From Bacteroidales bacterium UBA1208 (GTDB lineage: Bacteria > Bacteroidota > Bacteroidia > Bacteroidales > P3): a DNA stretch of 14,920 nucleotides. The DNA lies in contig DBXQ01000011.1 of NCBI GenBank assembly GCA_002309955.1, positions 1,947-16,866 of the forward strand, given 5' to 3'. Under the pieces are notes generated by a model. The model was not told the origin of the DNA and did no database searches. It saw only the letters and a program-made list of their open reading frames with translations. The position numbers were made by a program, and so were the translations under genes. How positions within the stretch are numbered: the first letter of the stretch is position 1; each line of letters opens with the position of its first letter. Shown here piece after piece: positions 7,030-14,700 of the stretch.

Positions 7030-7571
7030 TACAACATTGCTTCGATGGCGGCCTCAATGTCTTTTGGCTCAGTAGTGGGGGCGAAACGTTCAATGCGAGT
7101 CCCGTCGCGCGAGATGAGGAACTTGGTGAAATTCCAGAGAATGTCACCCTCTTTCTTGGCTGACTTGCTGAGGGTTTTCAGCATGGTGTGCGTGGCTTTA
7201 GCCTTAAGGCCTTTATACTCCTCGGTGGGAGCCTGTGCCTTGAGGAAGGTGAACACAGGGTGCTCGTTATCGCCGTTGACGTCGATTTTCTGCATAATCT
7301 GGAAAGTGACGCCGTAGTTGACGCGGCAGAACTCCTGAATCTCGCCGTCGGTGCCGGGGTCTTGCTCGGCAAACTGGTTGCAGGGGAAGCCCAACATCAC
7401 CAGCCCGCGGTCGCTGTACTTCTCGTTGAGTTTCTCCAGTCCGTCAAATTGGGGTGTAAAACCGCACTTGCTGGCGGTGTTAATAATCATCAATACTTTG
7501 CCCTTGAAGTCGGCAAAGTCAATCTCTTTGCCGTTGCTGGCAATGGCTTTGTAATCGTAAATGGTTGACAT
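7029..7571 (-). CDS. gpx: Glutathione peroxidase family protein (probably thioredoxin-dependent peroxidase)
   Basis: This 180-residue protein of the Gpx family reduces hydrogen and organic peroxides. Seen are the peroxidatic Cys36 (NTASKCGFTPQ), the signature GFPCNQFAEQDPG with Gln70, and the WNFTKFLI motif that supplies the Trp and Asn of the catalytic tetrad. Cys64 and Cys82 (EFCRVNYG) are also present. Cys82 is at the position of the resolving cysteine in thioredoxin-using Gpx enzymes, which fits bacteria without abundant glutathione. No signal peptide is present, so it acts in the cytoplasm. It starts 14 bases after the flavoprotein gene and ends with a one-base overlap with the regulator gene. 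An OhrR-like regulator beside a peroxidase is a coherent pairing. Confidence 0.93.
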   Translation of the reverse strand: MSTIYDYKAIASNGKEIDFADFKGKVLMIINTASKCGFTPQFDGLEKLNEKYSDRGLVMLGFPCNQFAEQDPGTDGEIQEFCRVNYGVTFQIMQKIDVNGDNEHPVFTFLKAQAPTEEYKGLKAKATHTMLKTLSKSAKKEGDILWNFTKFLISRDGTRIERFAPTTEPKDIEAAIEAML

Positions 7572-7585
7572 GGGTGTTGAATATG

Positions 7586-8317
7586 TTATTTAATAAATGA
7601 TGTTACTTGGTGGGATTCTCGCTGAGGGTATTGGGGGTCGCCGTTGGCGTGGATTCTCTTCAGCAGGAAAGCCATATTGTCGGCCATGGTACGCATGGTC
7701 TGCATTCCTTCGGCATCGAGAGCGGCCTCGCCTTCTGTGCGGCCATAGACAATGTTCCAGTACTGTGAAGTAACCACAGGCATATTAAGCATCTGGAACG
7801 GCATGAGTAAGGTTTGGTACACTGCCGAAGCACCGCCGCGACGACACACCGCCACCGCAGCAGCAGGCTTGTTCTGCATCACATGCGAGGCAGCATAGGA
7901 AAGGCGTTGCACAAGGCTCAGCACTGTGCCGTTGGGCTGTCCGTAATAGGTGGGCGACCCTACGATGAGTGCATCGGCATGAGCCATTTTGTCAATGACT
8001 GCGTTGCATAGGTCGTCGTCGAACACACATCGTCCAGTCTGGCTGCAATGGTTGCAGGCTATACACCCATGTACAGCTTGTGCTCCAATCTGTATGATTT
8101 CAGTGTCAATACCGTTCTTGCCCAGTTGCTTTGATGCTTCGGTCAAAGCGAGGAAGGTATTGCCGCCCTTACGTGGGCTGCCATTGATAAGCAGTACTTT
8201 CATTTTTTTCATTGTTGAGTGGTTTTCCTGAGCCAGTGCCGAACCTATGGGCGAGGCCATCACAACGCCTGCCGCTGCGGCCATGGCCGACTTCTTGATA
8301 AATTCGCGTCTATCCAT
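7586..8317 (-). CDS. Tat-signal iron-sulfur flavoprotein (NADPH-dependent FMN reductase/flavodoxin family)
   Basis: This 243-residue protein opens with a twin-arginine signal (MDRREFIKKS, then an alanine-rich segment ending at SALAQ near residue 30). A flavodoxin-like FMN-binding domain follows (VLLINGSPRKGGNT near 41-54; IVGSPTYYGQPNG near 118-130). Between them Cys85, Cys88, Cys91 and Cys97 form CX2CX2CX5C, the compact cluster motif of Isf-type iron-sulfur flavoproteins. As I recall, archaeal Isf reduces oxygen and hydrogen peroxide. Export by Tat would suit a protein folded around FMN and a cluster, and places it outside the cytoplasmic membrane. Met36 or Met39 could start a cytoplasmic form, but the twin-arginine segment looks too regular to be chance. 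It is second in the redox run, 33 bases after the bacterioferritin-like gene. Confidence 0.85.
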   Translation of the reverse strand: MDRREFIKKSAMAAAAGVVMASPIGSALAQENHSTMKKMKVLLINGSPRKGGNTFLALTEASKQLGKNGIDTEIIQIGAQAVHGCIACNHCSQTGRCVFDDDLCNAVIDKMAHADALIVGSPTYYGQPNGTVLSLVQRLSYAASHVMQNKPAAAVAVCRRGGASAVYQTLLMPFQMLNMPVVTSQYWNIVYGRTEGEAALDAEGMQTMRTMADNMAFLLKRIHANGDPQYPQRESHQVTSFIK

Positions 8318-8350
8318 GTTGGTGATACTACCCTTTGTGACCTCTTGTAG

Positions 8351-8806
8351 TTACATCTGGCGCATGAGCCAGTTTTGGATGCCGATTTTCTCAATCATAT
8401 CAAGTTGCTCCTCATCCCAGTACAGGTCTTCCTCTTCGTCAAGCAGGTAAGCCTTGGTAATGTCGTAAGTGGTGGGGTCGCAGCTAAGTGTGGGCATGAT
8501 TTTGTAAAGCGATTCCACTCCCTCGCGTTGAAGCTTGAGGTCTGCCTCAATATAAGCCTTTGGATCCTCAATGAGCTTAGTCTCGTTGTGAACCTTTACC
8601 TCTGGCACACAGCCGAGGTCGAGCATACGGTTTGTGTACTTTTCCACCCATTCCATCTCTTCGGTGTAATGGTCGAGATACTTCTGTCCGAGTTTCTCAA
8701 ACCCCTGCGATTTGAAGAGCAGACCCTGCATTTTGTGCACAAAAGCACTGCCTGTGAGTTCGTTCACAATCATCTGTGAAACCTGAAGAGTAGCATTAAA
8801 ATCCAT
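8351..8806 (-). CDS. Bacterioferritin-like protein with altered ferroxidase centre
   Basis: This 151-residue four-helix ferritin-like protein aligns along its length with bacterioferritin: NEL near residue 15, YTEEMEWVEKYTNRMLDLG at 47-65, ADLKL at 88-92 and a C-terminal IEKIGIQNWLMRQ. Compared with E. coli Bfr recalled from memory, Glu16, Glu50 and Glu124 match ferroxidase ligands Glu18, Glu51 and Glu127, and Met51 matches the haem-binding Met52. The ligands His54, Glu94 and His130 appear as Trp53, Gln93 and Asp127. Iron oxidation may thus be weak or use different ligands, while haem binding may persist. It is the first gene of the redox run, behind a promoter with two palindromes, and probably handles iron or protects DNA and enzymes under oxygen stress. 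Another ferritin-like family remains possible. Confidence 0.8.
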   Translation of the reverse strand: MDFNATLQVSQMIVNELTGSAFVHKMQGLLFKSQGFEKLGQKYLDHYTEEMEWVEKYTNRMLDLGCVPEVKVHNETKLIEDPKAYIEADLKLQREGVESLYKIMPTLSCDPTTYDITKAYLLDEEEDLYWDEEQLDMIEKIGIQNWLMRQM

Positions 8807-8836
8807 AGTTGCAATATTTAAATGATTAATAATTTA

Positions 8837-8850
8837 TGTCGTTCACGATG
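8837..8850. promoter_or_regulatory. Proximal operator-like palindrome (TCGT-N2-ACGA)
   Basis: Core arms TCGT (8839-8842) and ACGA (8845-8848) are separated by two bases. The minus-strand form CATCGTGAACGACA matches 11 of 14 positions of the distal palindrome centre (TATCGTGTACGATA). It directly abuts the -7 element and is centred on the predicted transcription start near 8844, where a bound repressor would block initiation. The MarR protein of the same run is the natural candidate, by inference. Confidence 0.5.
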
Positions 8851-8858
8851 CAAAAATA
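8851..8858 (-). promoter_or_regulatory. Bacteroidota-type -7 promoter element (TATTTTTG) of the redox gene run
   Basis: TATTTTTG on the minus strand matches TAnnTTTG exactly and is followed by CA. It lies 44 bases before the bacterioferritin-like ATG, giving a predicted leader of about 37 bases. An ATTG about 22 bases upstream (8881-8884) is a weak -33 candidate. It is the only good promoter found before the five-gene run. Confidence 0.65.
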
Positions 8859-8911
8859 CAAACATTTTTTGATGTTTAAACAATAAAATGCATTATTTAT
8901 GATACTTTAAC

Positions 8912-8933
8912 ATTATATCGTACACGATATAAT
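8912..8933. promoter_or_regulatory. Distal operator-like perfect palindrome
   Basis: Perfect 10-base arms, ATTATATCGT (8912-8921) and ACGATATAAT (8924-8933), are separated by AC. Its centre shares the TCGT-N2-ACGA core with the proximal site 79 bases away (about 7.5 helical turns). That spacing and similarity suggest a pair of sites for one dimeric regulator. The symmetry and length fit a MarR-type site but do not identify the protein. Confidence 0.6.
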
Positions 8934-9133
8934 CTATAGCACCATAGTTAGTCGAACCTCAAAAAGCCCAGACAGGCATGGTCGCGGCAGGTTTCCATAC
9001 ACGGAGCAGGATGCTCTGTTTTTGTAATATGTTGTATGGGAATTTGGGGTTCTGCAGCGACTCCAGATTGAAGAGGGGTCGAAGAACCGTCACACATACT
9101 GGAAAAAAACTACACGAAACTCCTCACCATTGG
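8934..9133. other. Rest of the intergenic gap between nrdG and the redox run
   Basis: With the promoter and palindromes above, this completes a 327-base gap (8807-9133). The one structure seen is a short imperfect hairpin at 9001-9019 (GAGCA-GGA-TGCTC core) followed by TTTTTG on the plus strand, where no upstream gene exists. The plus-strand open frame at 8978-9199 runs into nrdG antisense and is not credible. Confidence 0.45.
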
Positions 9134-9607
9134 TTAGGTGGTTTTTCTGCGGAAACGGGCGGTAATGTCGGTGAAGGTACCGTCAGGCTGGCGTTTTAGC
9201 ATGTGCTGGTTGCATAGAGACGACTGCAGAGGTCCGAGATGGGCAATGTAGGGCCCCACCTTGATATAGTCGAACTGCTGCTTGTCGATGTAATGGGGTA
9301 TGTACTGCCGACCGCTGTACCAAGCCACTTTGTGTCGGGGATAATGCTGGTGGACGTAAGCGGCTAGGTCAGCTACCTCGAGTGGTGCCGCGTCGCCGCC
9401 CATAAAGCAGATGCATGTAATGCTCTTGCCATGCTCTGCCATCAGGCAGTCTATGGCATTGGAATCAAGAGGTCTGCCGGTGTCCGCCCACAAATAGGGA
9501 CTATGGCACCCCGGACACCGACAGGGGCACCCCGTAATGTTAATGGCCAAAGAGGTTTCGTCGGGCACCTCTTGGAAGACAATATCCGAGTTGAGGTATT
9601 TAAGCAT
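9134..9607 (-). CDS. nrdG: Anaerobic ribonucleotide reductase activating protein NrdG
   Basis: NrdG is a radical SAM enzyme that makes the glycyl radical on NrdD under anaerobic conditions. The 157-residue length is normal. The motif CPCRCPGCHSPYLW contains the CX3CX2C cluster ligands with the His typical of the family, preceded by SLAINITGCP. CFMGGDAAPLEVADLA fits the region after the cluster (GGE/GGD-like). The start at 9607 overlaps the end of nrdD by 8 bases, so the two are surely co-transcribed and probably translationally coupled. No clear terminator was found after its stop at 9134. Confidence 0.95.
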   Translation of the reverse strand: MLKYLNSDIVFQEVPDETSLAINITGCPCRCPGCHSPYLWADTGRPLDSNAIDCLMAEHGKSITCICFMGGDAAPLEVADLAAYVHQHYPRHKVAWYSGRQYIPHYIDKQQFDYIKVGPYIAHLGPLQSSLCNQHMLKRQPDGTFTDITARFRRKTT

Positions 9608-11690
9608 TGTGGTAATAACGGCGGTGAGCCTCTTCCTGTCGGCCTTGTGAGAAGTTGCTTATTCGCTTCAGATAACCGATGATACGGGTCATGTAGTCCA
9701 CATTCTTGCTGTGGCAAACGGGACATTCGTGCAGATACCGCTTGTCGATATGCCCGCAGTCGTTGCAAATGGTGTTCGGCACATTGAAGGTAAAGTAATT
9801 GCATCCTTCTGTTGCCGCCACACGGAGCAGCTGGCGGTACTGCTCTTTCGACAAGTGTTCGTCCAGATTGAGGTGCAAGGCACTGCCGCCAGTGAGGTGC
9901 TGGATATAGGGGGCACCATGCAGGCGGAACTTGTCGAGAATGGTCAGCGAGTCGTCCTCAACGATGTAGAAATAGCTGTTGTAGCAGTCGCGCGGCACGA
10001 AATAGCCGTCCTCCTTGTCCCATTTGGAATGCTTGATGCCCACGTTCTCGGCAGGTATCATTTCACAGTTGAACATCAGTTCATTGCTACGATACATTTT
10101 GTTGTACTTCTCCACCACACCGAGCACCGACTGCACATACTCGCGGTACTGGTCGTTGTCGTTGATGTGGATGCCCAAGAACTCGGCACCCTCCACCAGT
10201 CCGTTGACCCCGATGGTGAGGTACTGACGGTTGATGTTGATATAGCCCGCGTCGAAGAGGGGCAGCATGCCATGGCTTTGCAGTTCCTTGAGGTTCTCAT
10301 TGTATGCAATCTGCACCTTGTGGCAGAGGTCAACAATGTCGGAGAGGTATTTAATGTAAGGGATATTGTTGTTAACTGCATACTGGATGCAACGGTTCAA
10401 ATTGACGGTCAGCACACTCTTGGAGCCCGTCGACACGCCACCGGCACCGAGGGTATAGCTAAACTCGTTGTCGGTAATCTCGTTGCGCAGACGGCAGCAG
10501 GAAGAAAGCGAGTCGGCGTTGTCACTCAGATAGGTGAAGAAGGAATGCCCTTCGGCGTACATCTCGGCGGTGAAGTCAGCCCATTCTTGGTCGCGACACT
10601 CACCGTTTTCAGTCAAGAGAGCCATCGTCTCCACAGGGAAGGTGAGCAAAGACTTGGTGCGTTCCTTGTTGAACCATTTCATAAACCGCTTCTGCAGCCA
10701 GGAGAGACTTTCCCAGTCGGGCTTGCTCCCGTCGGGGAAGACAAAGTCGCCGAAGAGGCTGTCGAAATAGTAGCGGTCGTAGTAGGAGATATTCCAAAAC
10801 ACCGCTTGATAGTTGCGGGCACCCGTAGGCTGGTTCAGGGTGTAGACAATCTGCTCAAAACAGTCGGTAATCATCTTGTCGACGGTGCGTTGCTTGACGG
10901 AGAGATCCACCACGCGGTCGGGTTCCTTCCAGTACTCCCGGCCGTATTCCAGCCCAAGGAAATAGTTCAAATACATCAGGAACTCGGGCGTGGCACAGGC
11001 ACCGCTCAGCATGCTGGAGACCATAAAGACCATATTGACAAATCCACCGCAGAAACTCTTCAGGTTAGTCGGAGCCTTGGAGTTGCCACCGATGGAAGCC
11101 GTGCCACTGATGAGCCACGGATACATAGTGATGCTGGCGCAGTAGTTGGCCAGCGAAGTCTCGTCGTTTTTATAGATGAAGTGGTGCGTCAGCAAGTCCA
11201 AATATTGCATGGCCAGTTCCTTGCCATACATCTTCTTGATACGGTCGGTGAGCAGACGGCGGTTTAGGCGGATAAAGCTGGCCTTGGGCAGCTCGCCAAT
11301 CAGCGTGGCGATGTTCTTATGCTCCACATTGGCGTTGGCGTCGTACTTGCTACCCGTGGCGGCGTTCTCGGCCTTGCAATATTCCACTAAGAAGTTCAGC
11401 TTCTCCATCGTCTCACGGTCTTCGGTGTGTTTCTGGCGATAGAGCATAAACGACTTGGCCACCTTGTAGTGTCCCTCTTTCATCAGAGCCACCTCCACTT
11501 GGTTTTGGATGTCCTCGACGGTAATGCCGTCGTGGATGTCAAGGTGGGTGATAATCTTGTTTAAGGTGGACAAGTCCACAGGCTCATCAACCGACTGGAA
11601 TGCCTTGATGATGGCATTCATAATCTTGTCCAATGAGAAGCGTACCTGCTGGCCGTCGCGCTTGGTAATGCTAAAGGGAACTGTTTCCAT
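9600..11690 (-). CDS. nrdD: Anaerobic ribonucleoside-triphosphate reductase NrdD (class III)
   Basis: This 696-residue enzyme reduces ribonucleoside triphosphates to deoxy forms without oxygen. An N-terminal ATP-cone (KRDGQQVRFSLDKIMNAIIKAF, about residues 10-31) provides allosteric control. The C-terminus has the zinc-binding cysteine pairs 642/645 and 656/659 (CNDCGH, CPVCHS) and the glycyl-radical segment RIIGYLKRISNFSQG with the radical site at Gly672. Length and order are those of normal class III NrdD. It is followed by its activase gene nrdG. A sequence resembling a -7 element (TATTTTTTG, one base too long) overlaps the T tract of the preceding terminator about 40 bases upstream, so the promoter is uncertain. 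It marks the organism as anaerobic or facultatively so. Confidence 0.96.
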   Translation of the reverse strand: METVPFSITKRDGQQVRFSLDKIMNAIIKAFQSVDEPVDLSTLNKIITHLDIHDGITVEDIQNQVEVALMKEGHYKVAKSFMLYRQKHTEDRETMEKLNFLVEYCKAENAATGSKYDANANVEHKNIATLIGELPKASFIRLNRRLLTDRIKKMYGKELAMQYLDLLTHHFIYKNDETSLANYCASITMYPWLISGTASIGGNSKAPTNLKSFCGGFVNMVFMVSSMLSGACATPEFLMYLNYFLGLEYGREYWKEPDRVVDLSVKQRTVDKMITDCFEQIVYTLNQPTGARNYQAVFWNISYYDRYYFDSLFGDFVFPDGSKPDWESLSWLQKRFMKWFNKERTKSLLTFPVETMALLTENGECRDQEWADFTAEMYAEGHSFFTYLSDNADSLSSCCRLRNEITDNEFSYTLGAGGVSTGSKSVLTVNLNRCIQYAVNNNIPYIKYLSDIVDLCHKVQIAYNENLKELQSHGMLPLFDAGYININRQYLTIGVNGLVEGAEFLGIHINDNDQYREYVQSVLGVVEKYNKMYRSNELMFNCEMIPAENVGIKHSKWDKEDGYFVPRDCYNSYFYIVEDDSLTILDKFRLHGAPYIQHLTGGSALHLNLDEHLSKEQYRQLLRVAATEGCNYFTFNVPNTICNDCGHIDKRYLHECPVCHSKNVDYMTRIIGYLKRISNFSQGRQEEAHRRYYHNA

Positions 11691-11734
11691 AAGATGTATC
11701 TGTTATTGTGCTTGCTGTTGTCTTTCAAAAAATA

Positions 11735-11760
11735 AGCGGTCGCTCTCACGAGCGACCGCT
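11735..11760 (-). terminator. Rho-independent terminator after the repeat-containing surface protein
   Basis: Perfect arms AGCGGTCGCT (11735-11744) and AGCGACCGCT (11751-11760) enclose a six-base loop. On the minus strand the stem is followed by TTATTTTTTG. It lies 36 bases after the stop of the repeat protein and 44 bases before the nrdD start, separating the two transcripts. Confidence 0.85.
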
Positions 11761-11796
11761 CGGCATTAATGGTTGATAATGAGACTTTCTGTTTCT

Positions 11797-14700
11797 TTAG
11801 TGGCGAACCACCAGTTTCTCTACGCCGGTACCCAAACGTACCATGTAGACACCGTCGGGCATATACGAAGTGTTGATGCTGACAGTGGAGGCACCAGCCT
11901 GTACAGGAATAGTCAGCACTTGGCGGCCTGTCATGTCGTAGAGGGTGACAAGGCCAGCGGCTTCAGCTTTCAACGTGATGCTGACCAGGTCTCGTGCAGG
12001 ATTGGGGTAGAGTTTAATCGCAGTGGCCTCGGTGTTGTCAATGCCCAGCTTTTGGTTCATGACACACACTCCTTCCAGATCGAAACCGGCACTGTGGGAG
12101 GGCGTGGGGAAGGGGTCGTTGATAATGTGGCCGAAAGCGTCGTAGGTGCCGTATTGGGGGTCTATGCTGCCCACCACGTCGATAATACGAACGTGGGTAA
12201 TATTGTTGATGTCGATGTTGGTGCTGTCGCGGAGTTCTTCAAGATCGAACGGAGTGCCGTAACCTACACGGTATTTACCAGCCAGATTGTTGATGAAGGT
12301 GGCATCCACATGGCCTGTGCCGCCAATCTGGGTACGGGTCTGTGTTAGCGAAGTGGCGGGGAAGCGGACAAAATGCTCGCCATCCGAACTCACCTCTACC
12401 ACAGCCAACTCTAAGAAGTAGTCGTCGAATGAATTCTCAAACACGGCAAAGTCGAAGCCGTCGCCATTGGCAATGGGAGTTCCGAAGGTGAGGGTAGCCA
12501 TACCGCCATCGCCCAGGCTGACGGCATTGAGAGTGCTTGTCGAGGCAGGACCTATGCCATTCGACTCTTCACCGTAGGAGACATCGGCGGCATTGGGGTC
12601 GCTCAGGTTGCTTGAACCGCGCACCACTGTGCAGCCTGTAGCCCAACCTTTGATGCGGACATCGTCAAACTTCACAGCAGTGCAGCCCTCGGTGCCCACA
12701 ATACCGCAGAAGGGGCCCACCTCGGGTTCGGGATTGCTCACGGGGTAGATGTGTTGCGGATAGACGTATGTGTAAATCCAACCCCAACCGTCATAGTAGA
12801 AGCTGTCCACTGCGATTCCGGCTGCGGGGTCGGCCCAACGGCTCATATCTCCATTGTGGAACGATTGGCTCATGCCCATGGAGGAGATTCCGTTGATAGA
12901 GTGTTCCCACCAGTTGCCGGGAGTGATGCCGAGGGTGTCGCCATCCTCAACATAGTTGATGTCGCTCACCATGCCCTCACCGCTGTAGCTGAAGCGGCTG
13001 TCGGCTGCGGCAATGTCGTCCATCATGGTAGCCAGCGTCACGCTGTCGTCGGCAAAGCGGTATCCCCAAGCCAGAGCGGTGTCGGCCCAGTTGACAACGA
13101 AGATAACCTCATTGTCGCCCTCGCCAATCCAGTATTCAATTTCGCTTGCGCTAATGTGGGCATCGGTAGGTGCAGGTGAGCCAACGGGGGTGATAGCCTG
13201 CGGGAAAGCATAGATGTACTCCCACCAGCCGCCCCAGTCGGAGTGGAACACGCTGTCCACCACCACACCGGCGGCGGGGTCGAACCAGCGGCTCAAATCG
13301 CCGTCGTGCATCCATTGAATCATACCTGCCGAAGTGACACCGTTCAGCAGATGGCTCCACCAATTGCCGGGAGTAATACCCAGTGTGTCGCCATTCTCCA
13401 CATAGTTGATGTCGCTTATCATTCCTTCACCGCTGTAGCTGAAGCGGGGGTCGGCATGGGCAATAGCGTCCATTACTGAGCTCAGCATCACACTGTCGGT
13501 ATCGAAGCGGTAACCCCAAGCCAATGCCGTGTCGGCCCAGTTCACCACAAACAGCAATTCGTTGTCGCCTTCGCCTACCCAGTACACAATGTCTTCGGCA
13601 CTGATGGTAGCATCGGCAGGCACAGGCTCACTGACCGGAGTAATTGTCTGCGGGAAAGCATAGATGTACTCCCACCAGCCGCCCCAGTCGGAGTGGAACA
13701 CGCTGTCCACTACCACACCGGCGGCGGGGTCGAACCAGCGGCTCAAATCGCCGTTATGCATCCATTGAATCATACCTGCCGAGGTGACACCGTTCAGCAG
13801 ATGACTCCACCAGTTGCCGGGAGTGACACTCAACGTGTCGCCATTCTCCACAAAGAAAATATTACTAACCATGCCCGTGCCGCTGTAGCTGAAACGGGGG
13901 TCGGCGGCGGCAATGTCGTCCATTACTGTAGCCAAAGTCACACTGTCCTCGGCAAAACGGTATCCCCAGGCCAGTGCCGTGTCGGCCCAGTTCACCACAA
14001 AGGTCAGTGCATTCGAGCCTGTTCCAACCCAATAGACAATATCGCTCGTGTCGATGGTAGCATCCTCAGGAGTTCCCGGGTCGTCAGAGGGCAATGGGGC
14101 AGGGGTAGGAGTCTTCTCCCAGGCGTATTCCATGAAATAAGTTCCCATCGGATCCCAGCCGGTGCCGACACTCAGGTCGCCATATTTGAATACATAGCCA
14201 TTGTGCAACGAAGTGGCCGTGCCGCTGCCGGCACTCACACCGTTGATATTAGTCCACCAGAAATTGTAGCCCAGTGAAGTGGAAGAACCGTCGACGAGAC
14301 CCAGTGTATCGCCATTTGAAAGGACATAATGAATATCTCCACTAAGGGAAGGCGAGCCTACCGTCCAGAAACGGGGGTCGGCAGCAGCGATGCTATCCAC
14401 CATTGTTTGTGCTGTCACAGTGCCGTTGAAACGATAACCCCAGGCAAAAGCCGTGTCGGGGTCGCCCCAATTGACAATCAGCACAGCGCTATTGCTGCCC
14501 GAACCTACCCAAAACACAATGTCGCTTGTGTCAATCGTGGCATCCACTGGGTCGGTGTTGTTGGGGTTGGTGACAGCCGTTGCCGAAGACATGGTAAACA
14601 TACAGCTGCTGCTCATCTCAATCATGTCACCGTTGCTCATGGGCTGGTTTGGCCATGCATACATTCCCCAGCTGCCGTTGTGGTAATAGCACCAGCCATT

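Noticed and set aside
8874..8881. GTTTAAAC palindrome upstream of the redox-run promoter
   Set aside because: Eight bases of AT-rich symmetry, unrelated to the TCGT-N2-ACGA sites and likely by chance.
9001..9019. Hairpin followed by a T tract on the plus strand
   Set aside because: The stem is short with a wobble pair, and no plus-strand gene precedes it, so it was not called a terminator or small RNA.
9711..11267. Long plus-strand open frame (518 codons) opposite nrdD
   Set aside because: It is the antisense shadow of nrdD, whose protein has all expected motifs. The plus-strand translation has no recognisable domain.
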